Shown here: positions 7,221 to 15,122 of the stretch, in pieces
Numbering within the stretch: position 1 is the stretch's first letter
How the letters are laid out: each line of letters starts with the position of its first letter
Source of the DNA: an uncultured Succinivibrionaceae bacterium
GTDB taxonomy: Bacteria; Pseudomonadota; Gammaproteobacteria; Enterobacterales; Succinivibrionaceae
Reading direction: 5' to 3'
NCBI GenBank assembly: GCA_944389835.1
Contig: CALXNU010000015.1
Coordinates: 1 to 38,015 of the forward strand
Length of the DNA: 38,015 nucleotides
Notes under the pieces: generated by a model
What the model was told of the DNA's origin: nothing
What the model saw: the letters and a program-made list of their open reading frames with translations, nothing else
The model's database searches: none
Position numbers and translations under genes: made by a program

Positions 7221-8499
7221 GCAATTAATTGACAGTTTTGATAGAAAGCATTTATGGCACCCTTATGCTTCAATGTTAAAACCTTTGCCTGTGTTAAAAG
7301 TTAAAGAAGCATACTCATGTACTATCGTGCTTGAAGATGGCACAAAGCTTATAGATGGGATCTCCTCTTGGTGGTGCATGATCCACGGCTATAATCACCC
7401 GGTATTAAATGCGGCTATAAAAACACAATTAGAAAAAGTAAGTCATGTAATGTTTGCAGGTCTTACTCATCAAAGTGCTATTGATTTGGGCAAAAAGCTT
7501 TTGGCGATGCTCCCTGCAGAGCTTGATACTTGTTTTTATGCAGATTCAGGATCGGTTGCTGTAGAGGCGGCGATGAAAATGGCTTTACAGTATCAAGTCG
7601 CTATCAATAAGCCTTATAAAAATAATTTTGCCACCATCAAAGGTGGCTATCATGGCGATACTTTTAATGCGATGTCGGTGTGTGATCCGGTGGAGGGAAT
7701 GCATACGATTTTTGGGCCTTCACTTCCGGTACGTTTTTTTCTGCCTCGTCCTGAACAAAAATTTAATGACACTTTTTCTTTTGAGCATCAAGAAATTAAA
7801 AATTTAAGGGAATTTTTTGCAAGTAAGGCAGATTCTCTTGCCGGTTTTATTTTAGAGCCCATTGTGCAAGGGGCAGGTGGTATGTATTTTTATCATCCGC
7901 TTTTTTTGCAAGAGCTTAGAAAACTTTGCGATGAATTTGGCGTAATTTTAATTTTCGATGAGATTGCCACAGGTTTTTATCGCACCGCAAAGCCTTTTGC
8001 CATGGATTATGCACAAACGGTACCTGATCTTATCTGTCTTGGTAAAGCGCTAACTGGGGGCACTATGACTTTGTCTGCCGTGGTGACAAAGCATGAGATT
8101 GCCAAAGCTATAAGTCAAGCTACACCATATGCTTTTATGCATGGCCCAACCTTTATGGCAAATCCTTTAGCTTGTGCTAGTGCTTGTGCCTCATTAGATT
8201 TGATGCAACAGGGCAATTATGAACAAAAAGCTTTACATATAGAAAGTCTTTTAAAAGAAGGATTAGAAGATCTAAAGCAAAATAAGCTTATAAAAGAGGT
8301 CAGAGTACTTGGTGCAATCGGGGTTATTGAGTTTTATGACAGGCAAAATGTAGCCTTTTGGCAAGAGCAACTTTGTGCAAGAGGCGTGTGGTTAAGACCT
8401 ATGGGGCAGGTGTTGTATATCATGCCGCCTTTGATTATAGAAGATCATGATCTTTGTCAGATTGTAGATAGTGTCAAAGCTGTACTTAAGCTTATGTAG
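7210..8499 (+). CDS. bioA: Adenosylmethionine-8-amino-7-oxononanoate aminotransferase BioA
   Basis: BioA is a PLP-dependent aminotransferase that makes 7,8-diaminopelargonate from 7-keto-8-aminopelargonate with SAM as amino donor. The N-terminal HLWHPYASM (14-22) is diagnostic. PLP contacts are visible: SGSVA (113-117), YHGD (147-150), FDE (249-251) and the Schiff-base lysine in LGKALTGG (Lys279). I place the start at TTG 7210, because a perfect AAGGAGG (7197-7203) sits six bases upstream. An in-frame ATG at 7180 would lie before that site and add ten unrelated residues. The start overlaps the end of bioB, so the two are translationally coupled. The resulting 429 residues match the usual family length. 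Confidence 0.94.
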   Translation: MNFEQLIDSFDRKHLWHPYASMLKPLPVLKVKEAYSCTIVLEDGTKLIDGISSWWCMIHGYNHPVLNAAIKTQLEKVSHVMFAGLTHQSAIDLGKKLLAMLPAELDTCFYADSGSVAVEAAMKMALQYQVAINKPYKNNFATIKGGYHGDTFNAMSVCDPVEGMHTIFGPSLPVRFFLPRPEQKFNDTFSFEHQEIKNLREFFASKADSLAGFILEPIVQGAGGMYFYHPLFLQELRKLCDEFGVILIFDEIATGFYRTAKPFAMDYAQTVPDLICLGKALTGGTMTLSAVVTKHEIAKAISQATPYAFMHGPTFMANPLACASACASLDLMQQGNYEQKALHIESLLKEGLEDLKQNKLIKEVRVLGAIGVIEFYDRQNVAFWQEQLCARGVWLRPMGQVLYIMPPLIIEDHDLCQIVDSVKAVLKLM

Positions 8500-8512
8500 T
8501 ATTTGTCTTTAG

Positions 8513-8542
8513 TTTAAATACCCCCAAGTTTTAGGCTATAAT
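8513..8542 (+). promoter_or_regulatory. Putative recJ promoter
   Basis: A perfect -10 TATAAT (8537-8542) is preceded, 18 bases upstream, by a weak -35 TTTAAA (8513-8518). It lies about 50 bases before the recJ start and inside the loop of a 12-base inverted repeat. Confidence 0.5.
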
Positions 8543-8588
8543 CAAGAGGTTTTGGAAAAAATTTTTTAGGTTTAAATAAAACTTGGGG
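8522..8588 (+). repeat. 12-base inverted repeat spanning the recJ leader
   Basis: CCCCAAGTTTTA (8522-8533) is the exact reverse complement of TAAAACTTGGGG (8577-8588), with 43 bases between. The right arm holds the GGGG nearest the recJ start at 8594. Read-through RNA from bioA would contain both arms and could hide that site. RNA from the -10 at 8537-8542 would contain only the right arm. Confidence 0.6.
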
Positions 8589-8593
8589 CTTAT

Positions 8594-10297
8594 GTGAAAG
8601 TTAAAAGACGAGACGTTCCTGAAAATCATGCTTTAGACAATGTAGTAGCCGATCCTTTTTTAAGAGATATACTGCTTTCAAGAGGTATCAATGATCCAAA
8701 AGATCTTGATCCTTCAATAAAGAATATGTTGCATTACCGTGATTTAAAAGACATCACGATTGCATCTAAAACTATGGCAGATGCCATTGAAGCGCATGAG
8801 CATATCAGGATTATGGGCGATTATGATGTAGATGGCATGACTGGCACTGCCTTAGGTGTCTTATGTCTTAGAGCTTTTAAGCACGATAATGTCTCCTTTC
8901 ATGTCCCATCCCGCTATGATAATGGTTATGGACTTTCAGTTAAGATGGTGGAAAAGGCCATCGCTGATGGTGTGGATTTAATTGTAACTGTAGATAACGG
9001 GATCTCCTGTCATGAGGCAGTATCCTTTGCTAAAGAGCATGGCCTTAAAGTTGTAATTACCGATCATCATGAACCCACTGCGATCTTGCCTGATGCAATT
9101 GCGATAGTCGATCCTAAAAGAGTCGACTGTGCTTTTAAATCTAAAAATTTATGTGGCGTAGGCGTGCTTTTTTATGTCCTAATTGCCACGCGTGCTGAGC
9201 TTATTGCAAGAGGTTATTTTAAAGATTTAAATTCAGCACCTGCTATGGGACAGTTTTTAGACTTAGTGGCAATTGGTACGGTAGGTGATGTGGTCACCTT
9301 TGATGCTAATAATCGCCGCTTGGTCAAAGCAGGTTTAATGCGTATGCATCAAGGTAGTGCGCAATTAGGGGTTAGGGCTTTATCTGAGGTTTCTAGGGTT
9401 AATTTAGAGAATATTACAACCTCTAATATTGCTTTTGATTTGTGCCCAAGATTAAATGCGGCCGGGCGGATCATGATAAGTGATAACCCTTCGGTTAAAT
9501 GCTTATTATCAAGCGATGGCAATGATGCCATGGAGCTTGCAAGAAGACTTGATATGATAAATAGAAGACGTGGTGATTATGAGCGCGTTTATCTTGCCGA
9601 GGCTCGTGAAGAGGCTAAAGTAAATCATGGCAAGTCATCGGTGGTAGTTTTTAAACCTAATTGGCTTTGCGGTGTGGCAGGATTGATTGCTAGCCGTCTT
9701 AAAGATAGTTTTGGAACACCTTGTTTTGTTTTTGCAGGAGATGGTGAGGAGATCACAGGTTCGGCCCGCTCTGTACCAGGTTTCCCTTTAGCCTCAAATC
9801 TTTCGCAAATTGATAAAGAGTATCCTGGTTTATTGTTGCGCTTTGGCGGTCATGCCATGGCAGCAGGTGCTACCATCAAAAAAACTGATATTCAAAAGTT
9901 TCGTGAAATTTTTGATGAAAAGGCTCAGCAAATCTTGGCAGAGGGCGGGGAGGAAATTGGCATTGAAAGTGATGGGGAGTTACCACCTTCTCATTTTTGC
10001 TTAGATTTTGCCAGAGCTTTAGAGTATTTTGGACCGTGGGGACAGGGTTATCCTGAGCCAGTATTTGATGGGATTTATGAAATAGAAGATATAAAGCCTC
10101 TTGGTACTGGAAGAAGTCTTAGATTTAAACTTGCTAATTCAAAGATAGCATTTTATGCGCTACGTTTTAGAGCAAATGCTAGAGAGAAGACTCTTTTACC
10201 TGGTATGCAGGTCCATGTAGCTTATGCTTTAGCTGTGGATCGTTATTATCAAAATGAACGTTTAGCGATCATTATTAAGGCCATTGAGCCTATTTAA
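8594..10297 (+). CDS. recJ: Single-stranded-DNA-specific 5'-3' exonuclease RecJ
   Basis: RecJ degrades single-stranded DNA 5' to 3' in recombination and mismatch repair. The DHH-family motifs are present: GDYDVDGMTGTA (75-86), VTVDNG (131-136) and DHH (157-159), followed by DHHA1-like GGHAMAAG and the C-terminal OB-type domain. The length of 567 residues is close to E. coli RecJ (577). The start is GTG at 8594; an overlapping ATG at 8592 would stop at once. It follows bioA by 94 bases and ends at a shared hairpin with the convergent ppgK. In E. coli recJ sits with dsbC and prfB, so this context differs. Confidence 0.96.
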   Translation: MKVKRRDVPENHALDNVVADPFLRDILLSRGINDPKDLDPSIKNMLHYRDLKDITIASKTMADAIEAHEHIRIMGDYDVDGMTGTALGVLCLRAFKHDNVSFHVPSRYDNGYGLSVKMVEKAIADGVDLIVTVDNGISCHEAVSFAKEHGLKVVITDHHEPTAILPDAIAIVDPKRVDCAFKSKNLCGVGVLFYVLIATRAELIARGYFKDLNSAPAMGQFLDLVAIGTVGDVVTFDANNRRLVKAGLMRMHQGSAQLGVRALSEVSRVNLENITTSNIAFDLCPRLNAAGRIMISDNPSVKCLLSSDGNDAMELARRLDMINRRRGDYERVYLAEAREEAKVNHGKSSVVVFKPNWLCGVAGLIASRLKDSFGTPCFVFAGDGEEITGSARSVPGFPLASNLSQIDKEYPGLLLRFGGHAMAAGATIKKTDIQKFREIFDEKAQQILAEGGEEIGIESDGELPPSHFCLDFARALEYFGPWGQGYPEPVFDGIYEIEDIKPLGTGRSLRFKLANSKIAFYALRFRANAREKTLLPGMQVHVAYALAVDRYYQNERLAIIIKAIEPI

Positions 10298-10303
10298 AGA
10301 AAA

Positions 10304-10335
10304 TCGCGATGGCAAACCATCGCGACTTCTTAAAG
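10304..10335. terminator. Bidirectional terminator between recJ and ppgK
   Basis: A perfect 9-base-pair stem (TCGCGATGG / CCATCGCGA, 10304-10325) with a 4-base loop lies between the two convergent genes. On the minus strand it is followed by TTTTCTTT; on the plus strand by CTTCTT. It works best for ppgK but can serve both. Confidence 0.85.
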
Positions 10336-10348
10336 TATCAGAGAATAA

Positions 10349-11140
10349 TTAATCTTCTTTATGAGACTTTTTTTCTTTATCTTTCTTTTTCTTCTTATCT
10401 TTAAGGCGTAATTCTCCATAGATGGCAGCACCAATAATACCTGCAAGATTTAAGGTTTCAGCAGGAATTACTTTAGCTTTAACTGTAAGCTCATCTTTAA
10501 ATTTATCAAATTTCTTAGAAGCACCGCCGCCTAAGATGAAGATATCCGGGGCTAAAATAAACTCAATGTGAGTTAAATACTCATTAAATCTCTTACCAAA
10601 TTCCTTCCACTTAAGACCTTCTCTTTCGCGAGCAGAATCTGCACAATAACGCTCAGCACTATCACCGTGTAAAATTACGTGACCTAATTCACTATTGGTG
10701 TACATTTTGCCATCAAGGAAGAGTGCAGAGCCAATACCAGTACCGATGGTTATAATTAAAACTTTGCCCTTTTTATGCTCACGTCCAGCACCAAAGGCCA
10801 TTTCAGCTAAACCTGCAACATCAGCATCGTTTGCTACGAAAACATCTGAGCCTACAGTTTCAGAAAATAGTTTTTCAACAGGAGTTTCAATCCAAGATTT
10901 GTCAATATTAGCTGCGGTATAGACAATACCATTGACAACTCTTGCCGGGAAGCCGCAAGCAATTGGGCCTTTATATCCAATCGTGTCGACTAATTCTTTT
11001 AAAGTTGCAGCTACAGCTTGAGGAGTGGCAGGTTGGGGAGTTGGAATACGAACTCTTTCGGTTTTAAGCTCGCCAGTTTCTGTATCAACTATTGCACCTT
11101 TGATACCGCTACCACCAATATCTACGCCTAAGATTTCCAT
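10349..11140 (-). CDS. ppgK: Polyphosphate glucokinase (ROK family)
   Basis: The enzyme phosphorylates glucose with inorganic polyphosphate (often also ATP). The 263-residue protein has the phosphate-binding [15 protein letters not shown] (5-19), TPQPATP (34-40), TAANIDKSW (75-83), NDAD (104-107), IGTGIGSA (132-139) and ELGH (151-154). The TPQPATP and TAAN-DKSW blocks match actinobacterial PpgK closely, and the Cys-rich zinc motif of ordinary ROK kinases is absent. Residues 246-263 are a Lys/Glu-rich tail with a run of five lysines, which is absent from the core family and could bind polyphosphate. The enzyme is typical of Actinobacteria, so transfer into this gammaproteobacterium is plausible. 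Start ATG 11140 has AGGA upstream. No sugar-uptake gene is adjacent. Confidence 0.88.
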   Translation of the reverse strand: MEILGVDIGGSGIKGAIVDTETGELKTERVRIPTPQPATPQAVAATLKELVDTIGYKGPIACGFPARVVNGIVYTAANIDKSWIETPVEKLFSETVGSDVFVANDADVAGLAEMAFGAGREHKKGKVLIITIGTGIGSALFLDGKMYTNSELGHVILHGDSAERYCADSAREREGLKWKEFGKRFNEYLTHIEFILAPDIFILGGGASKKFDKFKDELTVKAKVIPAETLNLAGIIGAAIYGELRLKDKKKKKDKEKKSHKED

Positions 11141-11291
11141 AAAATGATCCTAAATTTTATTAAGTAAAGTATTTACCACATTAATTTTAACAAGCTTTTA
11201 TTTGTAAAAGTTTGATGTAAGCGTAATTTAGCAATTTTCCTAGAATTGTTTGTCTAGAACTTTAACTTAAGTTTAGGTAAAGATGATGAGG

Positions 11292-11335
11292 TCGTGCTTA
11301 AAAATCACGTTAAATCTTAAGACAGTGATGCACGA
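11292..11335 (+). promoter_or_regulatory. Bulged hairpin upstream of nnr
   Basis: The outer arms TCGTGC (11292-11297) and GCACGA (11330-11335) and inner arms ATCAC (11304-11308) and GTGAT (11325-11329) form a stem with a six-base bulge. It is not followed by a T-run. It may be an operator or leader structure for the nnr operon; nothing more can be said. Confidence 0.35.
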
Positions 11336-11391
11336 GTTAAAAATATATGGTAAAACGTAATTTAAAATTATTGTTTCAAAGAGAAAGTACC

Positions 11392-12912
11392 ATGTCCGCT
11401 ACACATTTTGTTTTTAATAGTTCAGAAGTGCGTTTTATTGAGCAGGATTATGCTAAAAACCATCAAGGACATTGCTTTGATTTAATGACAAAAGCTGGAG
11501 TTGGAGTTTATAACCAACTGTTAAAAAAGTGTGCCACACCAAAACTGGTATGGATCTTTGTAGGTAAAGGCAATAATGGTGGTGACGGTTATATTGTAGC
11601 GCAATGCCTTTTAAATTCTAAAATTGCCCATCGTGTTTTTGCAATCGGTATGCCACATCCTGGCACTGAGGCTTTTAAAGCTTATGAGGCGTATCGAAGT
11701 TTAGGTGGTAAAGTTGAAATAGCACTACCTACAGAAAGTAAGATTAAACCTACTGTAGTTGTAGATGCACTTTTAGGCACAGGCATTAGTAGTGCTCCAA
11801 GAAGTCCTGTTGATGAGTGGATTTTATTTATTAATAGACTTAATGTCTTTACGATCTCAATTGATGTGCCCTCAGGGGTGAATGCTGATACGGGCGCAGT
11901 TGAAGGCGATTGTGTACAAGCAAACCTTACGGTAGCCACGTTAGCGTTAAAACCTGGTCTTTTAACCTCAGAGGCAGTAGATTATGTAGGAGAGGTTGTT
12001 TTAGAAGATTTAGGAGTTGATTTACAAAGCTACTATGGCATGTTGCAAAATGAAATAGAAAATGCCGCGCCTTTCCCAATCTTATCGCAAACCTTTGAAG
12101 ATATTGAAGATGATTTGCCAGTACGTTTAAGTTCAGCAAATAAAGGGGATAGTGGTAAGGTTTTAATTATAGGTGGTGATAGAGGCTTTGGTGGAGCTTC
12201 CATGCTGTGTGCAATGGGTGCGATGCGAGCTGGAGCAGGTCTAGTTAAAGTTGCCACTGATCCTTCAAATGTGCAGGCCTTAAATAGTTTGATGCCTGAG
12301 GTAATGACTGTTGATTTTTATGATAATCAAATGCTCTCTAAAGCTTTAGCCTGGGCTGATGTGGTGGCAATAGGTCCAGGTCTTGGCACTTCAACAAGAG
12401 CAAGAGAGCTGGTATTACTTGTAGAAAATTTAGATAAGCCCTTAATTTTTGATGCGGATGCTTTAAATATTTTAGCCCTAGATGGTGGTTTTTGTCGGCA
12501 TCGGATTTTAACTCCACATCCAGGCGAGGCCGCAAGATTATTGTCTTGTACGGTAAGTGAAATTAATCAAGATAGGTTACAAGCTTGCGCACGTTTGGCT
12601 GAGAAATATGGAGGAGTGGTCCTTTTAAAAGGTGCAGGTTCTATTGTCTGTGATGGTAGAACTTTAACGATTATCAAAGAAGGCTCGCCTTCAATGGCAA
12701 CAGGGGGCATGGGGGATTTATTAACCGGCATCACCTCAGCTTTATTAGCCCAAGGCTTAAGTTTACAAACGGCGATGGTCTCTGCGGCTTGTTTGCATGG
12801 GCGAGCGGGCTTTTTAGCCGGACAAAATGGTGTTATAGGAACTATTGCAACAGACTTGTTACCTTTTGTTAAAACTTTGGTTAATGGCAGAATGCGGCTT
12901 AAACCTAGATAG
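11392..12912 (+). CDS. nnr: Bifunctional NAD(P)H-hydrate epimerase / ADP-dependent NAD(P)H-hydrate dehydratase
   Basis: The protein repairs hydrated NAD(P)H. The N-terminal YjeF_N epimerase domain (about residues 1-215) has VGKGNNGGDGY (57-67) and the SIDVPSGVNADTG block. The C-terminal dehydratase domain (about 225-500) shows IGPGLG, LTPHPGEAARLL and GGMGDLLTG, the ADP- and substrate-binding loops. Length from the chosen ATG (11392) is 506 residues, in line with the E. coli fusion. An in-frame ATG at 11347 would add 15 basic residues that do not look conserved; neither start has an excellent Shine-Dalgarno. It heads the block nnr-tsaE-amiC-mutL-miaA-hfq, conserved with E. coli. Confidence 0.94.
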   Translation: MSATHFVFNSSEVRFIEQDYAKNHQGHCFDLMTKAGVGVYNQLLKKCATPKLVWIFVGKGNNGGDGYIVAQCLLNSKIAHRVFAIGMPHPGTEAFKAYEAYRSLGGKVEIALPTESKIKPTVVVDALLGTGISSAPRSPVDEWILFINRLNVFTISIDVPSGVNADTGAVEGDCVQANLTVATLALKPGLLTSEAVDYVGEVVLEDLGVDLQSYYGMLQNEIENAAPFPILSQTFEDIEDDLPVRLSSANKGDSGKVLIIGGDRGFGGASMLCAMGAMRAGAGLVKVATDPSNVQALNSLMPEVMTVDFYDNQMLSKALAWADVVAIGPGLGTSTRARELVLLVENLDKPLIFDADALNILALDGGFCRHRILTPHPGEAARLLSCTVSEINQDRLQACARLAEKYGGVVLLKGAGSIVCDGRTLTIIKEGSPSMATGGMGDLLTGITSALLAQGLSLQTAMVSAACLHGRAGFLAGQNGVIGTIATDLLPFVKTLVNGRMRLKPR

Positions 12913-12963
12913 TCTGTGTTAAGATACAAGATAAAAGATTACATAGTACGTGTGGAGATCTTC

Positions 12964-13479
12964 ATGATCAAAGAAGCGTCAGATTCGCTTAAGTTAAGCT
13001 TACAAGATGAAGAAGCTACAATTAAGGCAGGAGCAAAGCTTGCTTTAGTTTTTATAGATTTTGTTTTAAGTGAAGATCACGCAATTATTGTTTATTTAGA
13101 AGGTGATTTAGGTGCGGGTAAAACTACTTTAACTCGTGGTTTAATTCACTCTTTAGGCTTTGCGGGGGTGGTTAAATCACCAACCTTTACAATTGTTGAG
13201 CCCTATCAAGTCGCTAATTTGAAAATTTATCATTTTGATTTGTATCGTTTAGCAGATCCAGAAGAACTTCTATATCTAGGTGGACGAGATTATTATGAAA
13301 AAGGATCACTTTGTTTAGTTGAATGGCCATCTTTAGGTCAAGGCGTATTACCTAAAGCTGATGTGAAAATTAAGTTATTGCATCAAGAACAAGGTCGGAC
13401 GCTTATTATTGAGAATCAACAATTGCCCAAAAGATTTAATGAAAGAGTAACTGACTTATTTAAAGGGAGTGCAGTTTAA
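12964..13479 (+). CDS. tsaE: tRNA t6A37 synthesis ATPase TsaE
   Basis: TsaE is the ATPase partner of TsaB/TsaD in making N6-threonylcarbamoyladenosine at position 37 of ANN-reading tRNAs. The 171-residue protein shows Walker A GDLGAGKTT (47-55), the family block SPTFTIVEPY and the YHFDLYRL and LVEWP segments. I chose ATG 12964 because GGAG lies 6 bases upstream; a longer frame back to 12916 has no ribosome site. It is 51 bases after nnr and abuts amiC, whose GTG follows its stop codon directly. Confidence 0.95.
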   Translation: MIKEASDSLKLSLQDEEATIKAGAKLALVFIDFVLSEDHAIIVYLEGDLGAGKTTLTRGLIHSLGFAGVVKSPTFTIVEPYQVANLKIYHFDLYRLADPEELLYLGGRDYYEKGSLCLVEWPSLGQGVLPKADVKIKLLHQEQGRTLIIENQQLPKRFNERVTDLFKGSAV

Positions 13480-15117
13480 GTGTTTAGCTTTTTAAAAAAG
13501 CTTTGTTTAAGTGTCGTTTTATTATTGCCAGCACTAGGTTTTGCTGACAATATTAATAACCTTAGAGCATTTTCAAATCAAGATAAAACCAGAGTGGTTT
13601 TAGATCTTGATTTCAATCCTCATTATTCAACAGCACTTAAAGACGATGCACATACTTTTATTGTAAGGGTTAATGATGTTGATAATTATAAAAGCGCTAA
13701 AAGTAATTTAAGTTTTGATAAAAGAAGTGCGGTAACTAAACTTACTAAAAATTTAGATGGTAATGATGTTCGCTATATTTTTACTCTAGATGGTTCTGGA
13801 ACACCTAATGTATTTGTTTTAAAACCTCAAAGTGGCAGAAATTATCGTTTAGTTATAGATTTTCCTCATACCTCACCTAGGGCTCGTGAGCCTATAAAAG
13901 GTGAGATTAAAGTTTTAGATCAAAAAACTGCAGATAAACTTGCAGGATCAGGCGTAGGTTCAGGTGGTATTCCGCCAACTCATGTTATTACCGTAGATGA
14001 TGCAGATAATGCAGAGCAAGCTTTATTAAATTCTTTAAGTACGGTAGGCGCAGATGGCATTCGCACGATGACTCCAGCTCAAGCTGTCGCTTATCAAAAA
14101 GAGTTACAAGAGCTTCGCGAGAGTCAAAAGGCTGCTCAAAATAAAACTAATAAAAATACGCAAGTTGAAGAAGAGGTCTTAGATACTCAAGCCCCTCCTC
14201 CTGCAAAAGTGATTACCGCAAATCCAGATCCTTTTATTATTGCAGTAGATGCAGGCCATGGTGGTAAAGATCCAGGAGCAATTGGCAAACGCGGGGTAAA
14301 GGAGAAAAATGTAACTTTAGCTATTTCAAAATATTTAGCAGATTACATTAACTCCAATAAGCAATTTAGAGGTCGTTTAATTAGAAGCAAAGATATTTTT
14401 GTTGATTTAGATAAGCGCTCTGAAATTGCAAGACGCTATAAAGCTGATATTTTAATTTCTATTCATGCAGATTCTGTGGCCTCTGGAAATAGTGCGCGTG
14501 GTGCTTCAGTTTGGGTATTATCAGGTAACCGTGCTCAACGAGAAAATGGTAAGATTTTAAAATCTAAAGGAAAACAGACCAGCCTCTTAGGAGGGGCGGG
14601 AGAAGTTATTTCCCAAAGTGATCAAAATCCTTATCTTGCCGCCACTATCTTGGAGATGACCTCAGAGAATGCCCGATCTGAAGGTTATACCCTAGGTCAG
14701 GAAATTTTAGTAAAATTAGGTAAGTTTACTAAGCTTCATAATTCAAAACCAATTCCTGCATCGCTTGCGGTTTTAAAGTCACCTGATATTCCTTCTTTGT
14801 TAATTGAGACAGGTTTTTTATCAAATCGCTATGAAGAAATTCAATTAAATCAGCCAAATTATCAAAAGCAATTAGCTTATGCAATTTATCAAGGCATTAA
14901 GAGCTACTATGATAAAAATCCTGCGATGATGTTTAAATCAAGACAGGAAAGTGCTTTAAGAGCGGGAGTCCCTGAAAAGGTGCACACCGTTAAAAAAGGT
15001 GAGTTCCTCTCAAAGATCGCGAAAAATTACGGTGTAAGCGTTAATGCCTTAAAACAGAGAAACAATCTTAAGTCCGATGTGATTAATATTGGACAAAAAT
15101 TGGTAATTCCTAATTAA
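13480..15117 (+). CDS. N-acetylmuramoyl-L-alanine amidase with AMIN, Amidase_3 and LysM domains
   Basis: The enzyme cleaves the amide bond between muramic acid and the peptide stem to split septal peptidoglycan. It has a Sec signal peptide (residues 1-22, ending LPALGFA), an AMIN septal-targeting domain (about 25-130), a low-complexity linker (about 150-245), and a zinc amidase domain with ligands His260 (DAGHGG), Glu275 (KEKN) and His329 (SIHAD). The catalytic glutamate is Glu443 (LIETGFLS). The inserted segment around residues 340-400 may be the autoinhibitory helix region relieved by EnvC/NlpD-type activators. A LysM repeat ends the protein (about 500-544). The GTG start at 13480 abuts tsaE and has AAGGGAG upstream. 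The position corresponds to amiB in E. coli, but the LysM makes it like vibrio AmiB, so I leave the symbol open. Confidence 0.95.
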   Translation: MFSFLKKLCLSVVLLLPALGFADNINNLRAFSNQDKTRVVLDLDFNPHYSTALKDDAHTFIVRVNDVDNYKSAKSNLSFDKRSAVTKLTKNLDGNDVRYIFTLDGSGTPNVFVLKPQSGRNYRLVIDFPHTSPRAREPIKGEIKVLDQKTADKLAGSGVGSGGIPPTHVITVDDADNAEQALLNSLSTVGADGIRTMTPAQAVAYQKELQELRESQKAAQNKTNKNTQVEEEVLDTQAPPPAKVITANPDPFIIAVDAGHGGKDPGAIGKRGVKEKNVTLAISKYLADYINSNKQFRGRLIRSKDIFVDLDKRSEIARRYKADILISIHADSVASGNSARGASVWVLSGNRAQRENGKILKSKGKQTSLLGGAGEVISQSDQNPYLAATILEMTSENARSEGYTLGQEILVKLGKFTKLHNSKPIPASLAVLKSPDIPSLLIETGFLSNRYEEIQLNQPNYQKQLAYAIYQGIKSYYDKNPAMMFKSRQESALRAGVPEKVHTVKKGEFLSKIAKNYGVSVNALKQRNNLKSDVINIGQKLVIPN

Positions 15118-15122
15118 AAATT

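Noticed and set aside
12567..12929. A 120-codon minus-strand frame opposite the end of nnr
   Set aside because: It overlaps the highly conserved dehydratase domain in an antisense frame and shows no family features.
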